From NCBI GenBank assembly GCA_037443285.1, contig JBBIOQ010000006.1, positions 1-64,000 on the forward strand: a stretch of DNA of 64,000 nucleotides, written 5' to 3'. This document shows, one piece after another, positions 1-8,044 of this stretch. Each line of letters starts with the position of its first letter. The stretch's first letter is position 1. Source of the DNA: Phnomibacter sp037443285. GTDB taxonomy: Bacteria > Bacteroidota > Bacteroidia > Chitinophagales > Chitinophagaceae. Below the pieces are notes generated by a model. It was not told the DNA's origin and did no database searches. It saw only the letters and a program-made list of their open reading frames with translations. Both the position numbers and the translations under genes were made by a program.

Positions 1-68
1 GACAGGTCATTCTTGGTGCAACCCGCCAAAAGCATAAGGCCCGCAATGGCATAAACATTTAATTTCAT
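1..68 (-). CDS. Lipoprotein, N-terminal fragment (gene runs off the window)
   Basis: The minus strand opens with ATG at 68 and reads MKLNVYAIAGLMLLAGCTKN before leaving the window. The short basic start, hydrophobic stretch and LAGC lipobox (Cys 17) form a typical lipoprotein signal peptide, so the product should be lipidated and exported. Only 22 residues are visible, so the function is unknown. A perfect 16-bp palindrome sits about 50 bases upstream (119-134) and could be its operator. Confidence 0.75.
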   Translation of the reverse strand, partial: MKLNVYAIAGLMLLAGCTKNDL

Positions 69-453
69 GTAGGTGTGATTTAATAACACAATGATAAAGC
101 CATTGGGGTATTCGGGAGTTTGACAATTGTCAAATTCGGAATAGTTCCCTGCTTTGCTGCTACAGACAATTAAAATAAATCTGAACAAGTTGGCCGGAAG
201 ATCATCTTGCACCTCGGTTATATGTTCTTATTCGGCAACCTGGCAGGCATCCAACGCCTTTTGTACCTGCTGTATATTTCATGAAGCACATGAGCATTCA
301 TCGCTTTGCAATATGTTTCCTTTTTTGCCCCATTCTATTCAGGCAATTCATCAGTGCCGGTTGTGTATTATATGCCGGTTTTGGCAGCGTTTGTTAATCA
401 TAACCAACGTGTGCAGCCAACGCAATAATTTAGCGGCCTAAACTTTTTACTTT
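69..453. other. Intergenic region between lipoprotein and flippase genes
   Basis: About 385 bases separate the leftward lipoprotein gene from the rightward flippase gene. I see one clear signal, the palindrome at 119-134. An open frame of 95 codons at 154-441 has a composition unlike a real protein (many Cys, His, Ser and Ile, no recognisable pattern) and I do not call it. Promoters for both genes should lie here, but I could not identify a good TTG plus TAnnTTTG pair. Confidence 0.6.
119..134. promoter_or_regulatory. Perfect 16-bp palindrome, candidate operator
   Basis: TTTGACAATTGTCAAA is an exact inverted repeat. It lies upstream of the leftward lipoprotein gene, in the range where a repressor or activator would bind. 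A second palindrome with the same arms (TTGACA-NN-TGTCAA) occurs at 2410-2429, which suggests one regulator serves both sites. The regulator is not identifiable from this window. Confidence 0.45.
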
Positions 454-1968
454 TTGAGCAGCGTAAAAAAACTGGCAGGCCAAACCCTGTGGTACGGAGT
501 ACCCACCATTGCCAGCCGGTTTCTCGGGTACATTCTTTCCATTTTTCTTTTCAGGTGGTACGGCCCTACTGTTACGGCCGATATCACACAGGTGTACGCC
601 CTCATTCCCTTCCTCAACATCCTGTACACCTACGGCCTCGAAACGGCATATTTCCGCTTCAGCGCCGTTACAGAAGAAAGGAAACTGTTCAACACACTGA
701 GCATGTCCATACTCAGCAGCACCGTGCTGTTGTCTGTCCTGTTGTTGTTTTTTACCGGCCCGCTTGCCGAGTTCACCTCCTTGCAGGATAAGCCTGAGTA
801 TTTCAGGTGGATGATTTATGTGCTCTTTTTTGACACGCTTTCTGTCATCCCCTTTGCAAGGCTGCGCCAGCAGGAGCGCCCACGCAAATACGCCTTTGTC
901 AAGGTGATGAATGTGCTGCTCACGGTGCTCATCTCTGTGTATTACCTGCGCATTGCCCCCGACCTGTATGCGAAGAACCCACATCATCCACTACTCTTGT
1001 TGTACAACCCCGACATTGGCATTGGGTACTACATTATTGCCAATGCCGCATCCAGCGCCATCACGCTTGTGTTGCTTTGGGATGAATGGAAAGGTTTTTC
1101 TTTTTCCTTCGACAAAGTGTTGTGGAAGGAGGTGCTGCGCTATTCCTATCCATTAATCATCGTGGGTTTTGGCGGTATGATTAATGAAATGCTAAGCCGG
1201 CTGGTATATAGCTATGTGCTGCACTTGCCTATGGAAGAGGAAAAAAGACAACTGGGCATTTTTGGCGCCAGCTACAAAGTGGCGGTGCTCATCACCATGT
1301 TCATCCAGGTGTTCCGTATGGCTGCCGAACCGTTTTTCTTTAAACATTCAGTGGAGCAGAATGCACCAAAGACCTATGCACGGGTGATGAAATTTTTTGT
1401 GATTGCCTGTGCCCTCATGTGGCTGGGCATTGTGCTGAACCTTCCTTTGATTGCCAGCCTTGCCTATGGCAAAAACTACGGTGCATATAAAGAAGGTGTG
1501 GGCATCATTCCTATCCTGGCCATGGGCAGCGTTTTCCTGGGCATTTACTACAACCTGAGCATTTGGTACAAGCTCACCAACCGCACCTGGCACGGCGCAT
1601 GGATTACCATAGGCGGCGCCGTCATCACCATAGTGCTCAACATTTGGTGGATACCACTTTTCGGCTATCACGGCAGCGCCTGGGCCACCTTCATCTGTTA
1701 TTTAACCATGATGCTGGTGAGTTACTTCCTGGGTCAGCGCTATTACCCTGTGCCGTATTTGTGGAAGAAATACACAGCCTATTTACTGATAGCATTCCTG
1801 TTGTACATGGTTTTCAAATTTGGAGTCCTGCAACTGTTTTCGCGGCTGCTGTACCAGGAATTGGCAGGAATCGTGTTGTTTGGCTTGTATGCTTACATGT
1901 TGCTGCGTATTGAGAAAATGGAATTTGCCTCCATGCCGGTTATAGGCCGTTATATCAGCCGTCTGTAG
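454..1968 (+). CDS. Polysaccharide flippase-like membrane protein (MOP/Wzx superfamily)
   Basis: A 504-aa polytopic membrane protein that begins with a TTG codon; no in-frame ATG occurs near the start of the conserved region. The N-terminus (KKLAGQTLWYGVPTIASRFLGYIL) is the typical opening of Wzx-type flippases, with hydrophobic helices along the whole length (roughly 12-14) and the usual family length. Such proteins turn lipid-linked oligosaccharides over the inner membrane for polysaccharide assembly. No glycosyltransferases lie beside it, so the substrate cannot be inferred. Its 3' end overlaps the convergent SRPBCC gene by 14 bases. Confidence 0.85.
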   Translation: MSSVKKLAGQTLWYGVPTIASRFLGYILSIFLFRWYGPTVTADITQVYALIPFLNILYTYGLETAYFRFSAVTEERKLFNTLSMSILSSTVLLSVLLLFFTGPLAEFTSLQDKPEYFRWMIYVLFFDTLSVIPFARLRQQERPRKYAFVKVMNVLLTVLISVYYLRIAPDLYAKNPHHPLLLLYNPDIGIGYYIIANAASSAITLVLLWDEWKGFSFSFDKVLWKEVLRYSYPLIIVGFGGMINEMLSRLVYSYVLHLPMEEEKRQLGIFGASYKVAVLITMFIQVFRMAAEPFFFKHSVEQNAPKTYARVMKFFVIACALMWLGIVLNLPLIASLAYGKNYGAYKEGVGIIPILAMGSVFLGIYYNLSIWYKLTNRTWHGAWITIGGAVITIVLNIWWIPLFGYHGSAWATFICYLTMMLVSYFLGQRYYPVPYLWKKYTAYLLIAFLLYMVFKFGVLQLFSRLLYQELAGIVLFGLYAYMLLRIEKMEFASMPVIGRYISRL

Positions 1969-2419
1969 TTCGCTTTTCAAGATGCACTTTTAGCTGAGGC
2001 AGAACAGTGTTCCAGCCATTCTCAACATCTTGGCAGTATTGCATCCATTGCTCATTGGCATCGGTAAAACCGCTGTGCCTGATGATGAGTAGGGTACTGC
2101 CTGCCTGGGGTGTGCATTCTATCAGTAAGTGAAGTGGTCCCAACAATTCAGAGCCGGCAAAATTGTATTGCCAAATGTTTTCTATGTCCAAAAAAAGACC
2201 GGGTTCATATTGCTGGATGGTGCCGTGGGTAATGTAAAGGAAATGCCCTGCTGCATTGCGCCATTGCCAACTGAGAATTCCTGATTTTTTGGGCTGGCAG
2301 AAGGTCTGGCAGCCATTCCACCAAGCGGCGGTTTCGCTGGTTTTCATGAATGCATTCAGCACCTCAAAGGGCGACCGGTTGACAACGATTTGCCTTTCAA
2401 CAGTGTGGGTTTTTGACAC
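1955..2419 (-). CDS. SRPBCC / AHSA1-like domain protein
   Basis: A 154-aa protein starting at a GTG codon (2419); the nearest upstream ATG is blocked by a stop. The opening (VERQIVVNRSPFEVLNAFMK) and the pattern of alternating strands ending in a long C-terminal helix (NGWNTVLPQLKVHLEKR) match the Bet v1-like SRPBCC fold, and specifically the AHSA1/Hsp90-ATPase-activator-like branch. Members bind hydrophobic ligands or partner proteins; the ligand here is unknown. The start codon lies inside a 20-bp palindrome (2410-2429), and a TAATTTTG -7 box sits just upstream, so transcription may be repressed at this site. Confidence 0.75.
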   Translation of the reverse strand: MSKTHTVERQIVVNRSPFEVLNAFMKTSETAAWWNGCQTFCQPKKSGILSWQWRNAAGHFLYITHGTIQQYEPGLFLDIENIWQYNFAGSELLGPLHLLIECTPQAGSTLLIIRHSGFTDANEQWMQYCQDVENGWNTVLPQLKVHLEKRTTDG

Positions 2420-2429
2420 TTGTCAAAAA
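2410..2429. promoter_or_regulatory. 20-bp palindrome over the SRPBCC start codon
   Basis: TTTTTGACA-CT-TGTCAAAAA has perfect 9-bp arms and a 2-nt spacer, and covers the GTG start codon of the leftward SRPBCC gene. It shares the TTGACA-NN-TGTCAA core with the palindrome at 119-134. It could be an operator or an RNA hairpin hiding the start codon. Confidence 0.45.
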
Positions 2430-2441
2430 ATTTTGTTCATG

Positions 2442-2449
2442 CAAAATTA
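2442..2449 (-). promoter_or_regulatory. Bacteroidota -7 promoter box for the SRPBCC gene
   Basis: The minus strand reads TAATTTTG, an exact match to the phylum's TAnnTTTG -7 element. Transcription would begin near 2436, about 17 bases before the GTG start. I see no well-spaced TTG -33 element, which lowers confidence. Confidence 0.4.
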
Positions 2450-2461
2450 ATCATGCAAATG

Positions 2462-2492
2462 TTTGCAGTTGGCCCGAGACTAAACTACCTTG
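2462..2492 (+). promoter_or_regulatory. Possible promoter of the eCIS locus
   Basis: TTTG at 2462-2465 and TACCTTGA starting at 2486 are 20 bases apart, which resembles the TTTG / TAnnTTTG pair of Bacteroidota promoters with one mismatch in the -7 box. The first eCIS gene starts at 2551, giving a leader of roughly 50 bases. This is a weak match and the only candidate I found ahead of the locus. Confidence 0.25.
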
Positions 2493-2550
2493 ATACGGTA
2501 AGTACCAACAATTTCGCGATCGAAAATCCACACGCATTCAAACACCGGCT

Positions 2551-3147
2551 ATGATTGACAAAGCCCTTACGTTTCTGGCGCAGGAGGTAAACGCCTACTT
2601 TGATGCCCGCTTTGGGCCAAGTACAGAAAAATGGGTTGTGCTGGGCAATATAGCCAAGCTGGCAGATGCGGAAAGCCCGGGAAATGGCGGCGGAGACAAC
2701 AATGCCCGAGCCATGCTTGGGCTGGTGAATATTGAAGAAGACCGCATTGCCAAGAATCCTGAAAATGTGGTGCGCATCAACGATGGCATTGCCTACCGAA
2801 ATCCAAAAATTTACCTGAATCTCTATTGCCTTTTTGCGGTAACCACCAGCAACTACACGGTGGCGCTGCAAACCCTTTCTACCATCCTGCAATGTTTTCA
2901 AAGTTGCCGCGTTTTTGATGCCGCTTCTAACCCGACTATTGACCCTGCCCTGGAACGACTCACGCTAGATTTGTTTACGCTCAATTTCGAACAAATCAAT
3001 CACCTGTGGAGTACACTGGGTGGTAAATACTTGCCATCTGTTTTATATAAAATAAGAGTGGTAGGCATTGAAGATGCCGACAGGAAAACGGATGGCAGCC
3101 TGATAAAAGAAATTCAAATCACCGATAAAATACTACAGCCACGATGA
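2551..3147 (+). CDS. DUF4255 family eCIS cap / tail terminator protein (Afp16/Pvc16-like)
   Basis: A 198-aa protein. The N-terminus (MIDKALTFLAQEVNAYFDARFG), the central block with NVVRINDGIAYRNPKIYLNLY and the late GGKYLPSVLYKIRVV motif are characteristic of DUF4255 (Pvc16 N-terminal domain). In studied eCIS particles this protein caps the end of the tube and sheath and fixes particle length. It is the first gene of the locus and is followed 39 bases later by the unknown 391-aa gene. Family assignment is firm; the cap role is by homology to Afp16. Confidence 0.88.
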   Translation: MIDKALTFLAQEVNAYFDARFGPSTEKWVVLGNIAKLADAESPGNGGGDNNARAMLGLVNIEEDRIAKNPENVVRINDGIAYRNPKIYLNLYCLFAVTTSNYTVALQTLSTILQCFQSCRVFDAASNPTIDPALERLTLDLFTLNFEQINHLWSTLGGKYLPSVLYKIRVVGIEDADRKTDGSLIKEIQITDKILQPR

Positions 3148-3186
3148 GATAATAAGAACCTTCCCTCTTTTCACACACAACCACCT

Positions 3187-4362
3187 ATGAAATACAAAGA
3201 ACTCTTCACGGTAGAATTTCTACACGACTATTTCAATAATGGTCATGCCGGGCAAATCCTGTTTGCCCCAACGCCTGAATGTGCAATAGCGCTGAAGAAT
3301 GCAGGGGCCTTTTACAAAGTTTGGAACAACAAACTTTACATAATTGTGCGCAGCTTCGATGGAGTACATCCTGCAGTTGATTTACCAGCCGAAGCCGTCT
3401 TTGAATTCTACTGGCAGCCGGCCGATGTTCAATTCTTTTCTTATACCAAACTGCCGTTATCAACTACCAGGCGTTACTATAGTCATAATGCCATTAATGC
3501 ACTGCGCAATGGAATCAAATACCTGCATGCGCTGCCAGATACATTCAGTGCAGCCAATGCATATAAGCTTGGCAGTTTTGTAAGTGATGGTTCGGGTAAT
3601 TGTTCGGAGGCACTTGCCGACCTGGCACCTGGTTCAAGCCTTGCCGATGTCAACAAATGGGCCAACCGTGGGGCAGTTGCCTTTCTTTCTGAACAGCACC
3701 AGGTTGATTTTTCGGGAACCTTAGTTACGCTTCCCGTGCAGCCTGCAGTGGCATTAGTAAATGTGGAAGTGTATGCATGGAATCACACATCCAACTTTCC
3801 CGACAAACTGGTTTTTTCCAAAGCATTTAACAACGACACAACGGTAAATGAGCAGCAGGTGGACCTGAGAAATTTCACAGGCGGGTTGCATCGATTTGTT
3901 GTGAATGGTACTGAGTTATTCAGGTACCTGGACCCAATTCAAAACTGGCCGGCGCAGGTGGGAATGATAAGCATTTACCAAAATGCAAATCTTCCATCGG
4001 CAAATCGCCTGGTTGATGGTGCCGGTATTATGTTGAGTCCTGCATACACCATCAGGCTCTCACCGGTGAGTGTCATCTGGCAATATAAATCGAGGACTGC
4101 GGCGGTGAAAAAGGTGGAAGATGAAACAGCAGCTTTTGCTTTTGAATCCACAGCGCCACAAACTTTTTCGAGCAAACTGCCCATTCGGCTGCAAGAAAAG
4201 CCATACGACAAAATGGTGCTGGAATACAACAATACCAGCCCCCCCGATCCTATGAAAACAGTAGTGATAAAGCAACTGCCCTGCCCACTGCCGGCACCCT
4301 TGCAGCAAATCACTAAAAACGGAACCAACTATTCAATGGCAACTGTATTCCTGAACTACTAA
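3187..4362 (+). CDS. Uncharacterised eCIS-locus protein
   Basis: A 391-aa protein with no family I can name. It has no signal peptide, no membrane helix and no obvious catalytic motif. It is rich in beta-strand-like, alternating hydrophobic segments, and the first ~80 residues hold a compact block ending in VFEFYWQPADVQFFSYTKLP. It lies between the cap and the sheath genes on the same strand with short spacers (39 and 18 bases), so it very likely belongs to the particle or its assembly. Possible roles are a decoration or cap-associated protein, or a fibre; the sequence alone does not decide. Confidence 0.75.
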   Translation: MKYKELFTVEFLHDYFNNGHAGQILFAPTPECAIALKNAGAFYKVWNNKLYIIVRSFDGVHPAVDLPAEAVFEFYWQPADVQFFSYTKLPLSTTRRYYSHNAINALRNGIKYLHALPDTFSAANAYKLGSFVSDGSGNCSEALADLAPGSSLADVNKWANRGAVAFLSEQHQVDFSGTLVTLPVQPAVALVNVEVYAWNHTSNFPDKLVFSKAFNNDTTVNEQQVDLRNFTGGLHRFVVNGTELFRYLDPIQNWPAQVGMISIYQNANLPSANRLVDGAGIMLSPAYTIRLSPVSVIWQYKSRTAAVKKVEDETAAFAFESTAPQTFSSKLPIRLQEKPYDKMVLEYNNTSPPDPMKTVVIKQLPCPLPAPLQQITKNGTNYSMATVFLNY

Positions 4363-4380
4363 ATCAATAAATCCACTACC

Positions 4381-5814
4381 ATGGCAACAGTGTATAAAAC
4401 TCCCGGGGTATACATCGAGGAAATACCCAAGCTACCGCCTTCCGTGGCACAGGTAGAAACAGCCATTCCTGCATTCATTGGCTACACCCAAAAAGCCAAG
4501 GATGTTGACGGCAAAGACCTCACCAACAAGCCAACCCGTATCCTCAGTTTGCTGGAATACGAATCGCTTTTTGGTGGTCCGCAATTGGAGGAAAATGTGG
4601 GCATCACACTTACGCAAACCAGCGACAGCAGCGGCGCCATCACTAATGAAACCATTAACGTGGCCTTCAGCGGCGATGCCTCAAACCACATAATGTATTA
4701 TTCATTGCAGGCCTATTTTTCCAATGGTGGCGGGCCGTGCTATATTATTTCCATTGGGGCCTACAAAGCTGCCATTGGCGATGCCTTGGTGAAAACAGAT
4801 TTTGATGCAGGCATGGAAGCACTGGAAAAGGAAGACGAACCTACGCTCATTGTTTTTCCGGAAGGGCAGAACATGACGGACACGGATTATTACACACTTC
4901 AAAACGATTCGCTGAATCTCTGCGCCAAACTGCAGGACAGGTTTGCCATCATTGATACCTATACTACGGGGGCTGGCTTGACGAATTCGAATGTCATAAC
5001 CACCATCGGAAATACATTGAGTGGCCTTACCTCCGCCAACCTGAAGTACGGCGCTGTCTATTTCCCGAATATCAAATCGGTTTTTCCCATCAAGGCAGAC
5101 GAAACGAAAGTAACTATTACGCATACACTCAATGGTGCAGCCGGTTCGGTAGATACACTTAAACTTTCTGCAATAGCTGCGGGCAATTCAGCCATATACA
5201 ACAAGCTGAAAGCTGCCTTGCTACAGTTTGGTGTTGCGTTGCCACCCAGCAGTTTTGTTGCTGGTGTATATGCAGCCGTCGACAGTAGCCGCGGTGTTTG
5301 GAAAGCCCCTGCCAACGTAGGTTTGAACGGTGTGAAGGAACTCACCTTCAAAGTGACCAATGCCATACAGGATCAGTTGAATGTGAACACAGTATCGGGC
5401 AAATCGGTGAATGCCATCCGTGCTTTCACGGGTAAGGGAACTTTGGTTTGGGGTGCACGTACCCTTGCCGGCAACGACAATGAATGGCGTTACGTAAGTG
5501 TGCGGAGGTTCTTCAACATGGTAGAAGAAAGTTGTAAGAAAGCCACCGAGCCATTTGTTTTTGAACCCAACGATGCCAATACCTGGGTGAAGGTGCAGGC
5601 CATGATTGAAAATTTTCTCACGAACCTGTGGCGGCAGGGAGCCTTGCAGGGCGCAAAGCCTGAACATGCTTTCTATGTGGCTGTTGGCCTGGGAAAAACA
5701 ATGACTGCCGTTGACATTCTCGAAGGCCGTATGATTGTTGAAATAGGCATGGCAGTTGTTCGACCTGCTGAGTTTATTATCCTCAAATTCAGCCATAAGA
5801 TGGCAGAGAGTTAA
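4381..5814 (+). CDS. Contractile tail sheath protein
   Basis: A 477-aa protein opening with TVYKTPGVYIEEIPKLPPSV, the hallmark N-terminus of phage and eCIS sheath subunits, and ending with the conserved C-terminal sheath domain (about residues 340-477: GTLVWGARTL, EWRYVSVRRFFNMVEES, PAEFIILKFSHKMAES). The sheath surrounds the inner tube and contracts to drive it through a target membrane. Only one sheath gene is present, unlike the three of the Serratia Afp cluster. A 126-base gap separates it from the first tube gene. Confidence 0.95.
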   Translation: MATVYKTPGVYIEEIPKLPPSVAQVETAIPAFIGYTQKAKDVDGKDLTNKPTRILSLLEYESLFGGPQLEENVGITLTQTSDSSGAITNETINVAFSGDASNHIMYYSLQAYFSNGGGPCYIISIGAYKAAIGDALVKTDFDAGMEALEKEDEPTLIVFPEGQNMTDTDYYTLQNDSLNLCAKLQDRFAIIDTYTTGAGLTNSNVITTIGNTLSGLTSANLKYGAVYFPNIKSVFPIKADETKVTITHTLNGAAGSVDTLKLSAIAAGNSAIYNKLKAALLQFGVALPPSSFVAGVYAAVDSSRGVWKAPANVGLNGVKELTFKVTNAIQDQLNVNTVSGKSVNAIRAFTGKGTLVWGARTLAGNDNEWRYVSVRRFFNMVEESCKKATEPFVFEPNDANTWVKVQAMIENFLTNLWRQGALQGAKPEHAFYVAVGLGKTMTAVDILEGRMIVEIGMAVVRPAEFIILKFSHKMAES

Positions 5815-5904
5815 GTCTGGCTACAGGCAATGCAATACTTGCAACACGCTATTTCGGTAATGGTGTTATTAAACATCTAGCGTGAAGCGCAAAGCCTGCA
5901 GCGT

Positions 5905-5937
5905 CAACAACAAACAACAAACAAAAAACAACAAACC
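5905..5937 (+). promoter_or_regulatory. CAA-rich unstructured leader before the tube gene
   Basis: A run of CAACAA/CAAACAA units with no G or T lies directly upstream of the tube gene ATG (5941). Bacteroidota mRNAs rarely use Shine-Dalgarno pairing, and A-rich unstructured leaders favour initiation, so this tract may raise translation of the most abundant particle subunit. This role is an inference. Confidence 0.35.
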
Positions 5938-5940
5938 ATT

Positions 5941-6369
5941 ATGGCAACATATCCCTTACCAAAGTTTCACTTCCTGGTGCAGTGGGGTGGCAGTAAAATT
6001 GGTTTTACTGAAATCACCGGTCTCGACATGCAGGTGGAAGCCATTGAATACCGCGAAGGAAGCAGCCCTGAATACAGTAAAGTGAAGATGCCTGGCTTGC
6101 ACAAGTTCAGCAACATCACTATGAAACGGGGCACTTTCACCGGAGATCAGGAATTTTATTCATGGATAAAAACTATCAACCTCAATACAGTTGAAAGGCG
6201 TGATATAACCATCAGCCTGCTGAATGAAAACCACGAACCGGTGATTACCTGGAAAGCCAAAAATGCTTTTCCTGTAAAAGTGCAGGCCAGCGACCTGAAA
6301 GCCGATGGCAATGAAGTTGCCATCGAAACCCTCGAGTTGGCACACGAAGGTTTGACAACGGTTAGCTAA
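5941..6369 (+). CDS. Tail tube protein (gp19-like), main tube subunit
   Basis: A 142-aa protein of the T4 gp19-like tube family. Visible hallmarks are YPLPKFHFLVQWGG near the start, the ITGLDMQVEAIEYREG block, MKRGTFTGDQEFYSWI, and the C-terminal AIETLELAHEGL. Subunits form stacked hexameric rings that make the inner tube, which carries cargo in eCIS particles. This is the smaller of two adjacent tube paralogs and the likely repeating subunit. It is preceded by a CAA-rich leader. Confidence 0.93.
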   Translation: MATYPLPKFHFLVQWGGSKIGFTEITGLDMQVEAIEYREGSSPEYSKVKMPGLHKFSNITMKRGTFTGDQEFYSWIKTINLNTVERRDITISLLNENHEPVITWKAKNAFPVKVQASDLKADGNEVAIETLELAHEGLTTVS

Positions 6370-6389
6370 GCAATTAAATCTGTGGCACC

Positions 6390-6911
6390 ATGGCATTACC
6401 CACCCTGCCCGGCGGTTATTATCCTCCGGTTGGCTTTCATTTCAAAGTTGAGTTTCCGGCTTTTGGCAACAACAACGACAGCCGCTTTCAAAGTGTGAGC
6501 GGCCTGAGCCTTGAGTTTGATGTGGAGAATGTGAAAGAAGGCGGCGAGAACCGTTTTGAACACAAGCTTCCAGGCAGGGCCAAGTACCCTGACCTTAGCC
6601 TCAAACGCGGCATGCTCACCGATAGCGGGGTTATTCGCTGGATGCTGGATGCACTCAAAAACCGCGACATCAAACCGACCGATGTGAATGTGAGCCTGCT
6701 CAATGAATTTCACCTGCCACTCATCACCTGGAAAGTGCACAATGCATGGCCACGCAAGTGGAGTGTGAGTGATTTGAACGCCAGCGAAAACAGCGTGGTA
6801 GTGGAAACGCTCGACATGTGCTACAGCTATTTTGATATTGAGGGACAGGGAATCATCAGCCAGGCACTCACCACGGCCAACGGGTTGACGAATGGTGCAT
6901 TGAACATTTGA
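6390..6911 (+). CDS. Second tail tube protein (gp19-like), probable tube initiator
   Basis: A 173-aa paralog of the preceding tube gene, 20 bases downstream. It shares the layout (GGYYPPVGFHFKVEF, SVSGLSLEFDVENVKEGG, LKRGMLTDSGVIRWM, VVVETLDMCYSYF) but has an extended C-terminus of about 20 residues. In Afp-type systems such a second tube protein forms the ring that joins the tube to the baseplate; that role here is by position and homology. Confidence 0.9.
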   Translation: MALPTLPGGYYPPVGFHFKVEFPAFGNNNDSRFQSVSGLSLEFDVENVKEGGENRFEHKLPGRAKYPDLSLKRGMLTDSGVIRWMLDALKNRDIKPTDVNVSLLNEFHLPLITWKVHNAWPRKWSVSDLNASENSVVVETLDMCYSYFDIEGQGIISQALTTANGLTNGALNI

Positions 6912-6969
6912 CAGCTAAATTTCTCTGCGCTCCTATGTGTTTCTTCTGTGGCTAATTAAACAAACCATC

Positions 6970-7155
6970 ATGCCGGTAGAAATAAGAGAACTCACCATTA
7001 AGGTAAACGTAAACCAGCCACAGCAAAGTGGTGGCGAAGGCAGCAGTGCACCCGCCGAAATTCCGGTGCCAGGAAAACAGCCATCCTCCGAAAAAGTGGT
7101 GGCCGATGCGGTGGAACAGGTAATGGATTTGCTACGCAATAAAAATGAACGATAG
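6970..7155 (+). CDS. DUF5908 small eCIS protein
   Basis: A 61-aa protein. I place the start at ATG 6970 rather than an upstream ATG because conservation begins at MPVEIRELTIKVNV, the typical opening of DUF5908 proteins found in Bacteroidota eCIS loci. A Ser/Pro/Gly-rich linker follows, then an acidic helix (EKVVADAVEQVMDLLRNK). Its stop codon is immediately followed by the ATG of the LysM gene, so the two are translationally coupled. The function is unknown. Confidence 0.75.
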   Translation: MPVEIRELTIKVNVNQPQQSGGEGSSAPAEIPVPGKQPSSEKVVADAVEQVMDLLRNKNER

Positions 7156-7821
7156 ATGCCAACAGGTCAATTGGAGAAACTGAAGATTGTGGCATTCAGA
7201 AATGCCGACTACTCCGAAGAGCAGGGAAATTTTACGGCCATGCTCAATCCCGAAACCTATACCATCGATTACAAAATTGATTACCAGGAAGGACAGGGTC
7301 AGGGCACCAGTGCAGCACAACTTCGTTTCACAGGCATCAAGCCGCAGGAGTTCGCCTTTGAATTGTTGCTCGACAGCACAGGAATTGTCGATGGCAATCC
7401 ACGTGAATCTATTGAAGATGACATCAACAACCTCCGCGACCTGCTGCTGAAATACGAAGGTGACATACACGAACCCAAGCATTTCAAAGTAGTTTGGGGC
7501 AGCCTGCTTTTTAAAGGCCGTTGCCTGGGTCTGAACATTGCCACCAAACTTTTTAACCCCGGTGGCAAACCTATCCGTGCAGTTTGCAAGGTTACTTTTC
7601 ATGGCAGCCTCGAAGACAATTTGCGTGTGGCCGAAGAGCGCCGCAGTTCGGCTGACCTCACCCATTTCAGGGAGGTGAAAGAAGGGGACACCTTGCCATT
7701 ACTCTGTTACAAAATTTATGGTTCCAGCGCATGGTATCCACAAGTGGCAAGAGTGAACGGCATTACCAATGTGAGAAATATTAAACCAGGAATGGAATTG
7801 TTTTTCCCGCCATTGAAATAA
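7156..7821 (+). CDS. eCIS tube/baseplate adaptor with C-terminal LysM domain (Afp7-like)
   Basis: A 221-aa protein. Residues 1-165 match the contractile-injection-system tube-protein N-terminal domain (TAMLNPETYTIDYKIDY, ELLLDSTG, HFKVVWGSLLFKGRC), and residues 172-220 form a LysM domain (EVKEGDTLPLLCYKIYG, NGITNVRNIKPGMELFFP). In Afp/PVC particles the homolog joins the tube to the spike hub in the baseplate. The gene abuts DUF5908 with no spacer. A 223-base non-coding gap follows. Confidence 0.9.
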   Translation: MPTGQLEKLKIVAFRNADYSEEQGNFTAMLNPETYTIDYKIDYQEGQGQGTSAAQLRFTGIKPQEFAFELLLDSTGIVDGNPRESIEDDINNLRDLLLKYEGDIHEPKHFKVVWGSLLFKGRCLGLNIATKLFNPGGKPIRAVCKVTFHGSLEDNLRVAEERRSSADLTHFREVKEGDTLPLLCYKIYGSSAWYPQVARVNGITNVRNIKPGMELFFPPLK

Positions 7822-8044
7822 GGATAGGCAAAAATGAATATGAAAATGGCGAATGATTTTATGGGCAATGATGAAATAGAACAAAAGCAAAAATATTGGA
7901 CGCAGGCAAAGTGCATGAATCAAACATCGTTGCGTCGCAGTCCGTTCAAGTGAAGTGCTGCTATTAAACATTGAAAATGGGAACCTTCATGTTTTTCAAG
8001 AACTAAAAACAAGTAACAAAAAGCAAAAAACTTCAAACGGCTTC
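7822..8044 (+). other. Long spacer inside the eCIS operon
   Basis: This 223-base gap is unusually long for the locus. It contains a 39-codon open frame (7834-7953) that I do not trust as a gene, the phrase CATCGTTGCGTCGCAG, and then GCTGCTATTAAACATTG. The sheath-tube spacer also ends a similar block with GTTATTAAACATC (about 5866-5878), so the two spacers may hold copies of a small dispersed element. An A-rich leader follows up to the ATG at 8045. Confidence 0.35.

Noticed and set aside
154..441. 95-codon open frame upstream of the flippase
   Set aside because: Composition is unlike a protein, no family features, and it occupies a promoter-containing gap.
5905..5937. CAACAA units considered as a CRISPR or satellite array
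   Set aside because: Units are only 3-7 bases, with no spacers.
7834..7953. 39-codon open frame in the spacer before the spike gene
   Set aside because: Too short, Lys/Gln/Met-rich and without a recognisable counterpart; more likely spacer sequence.
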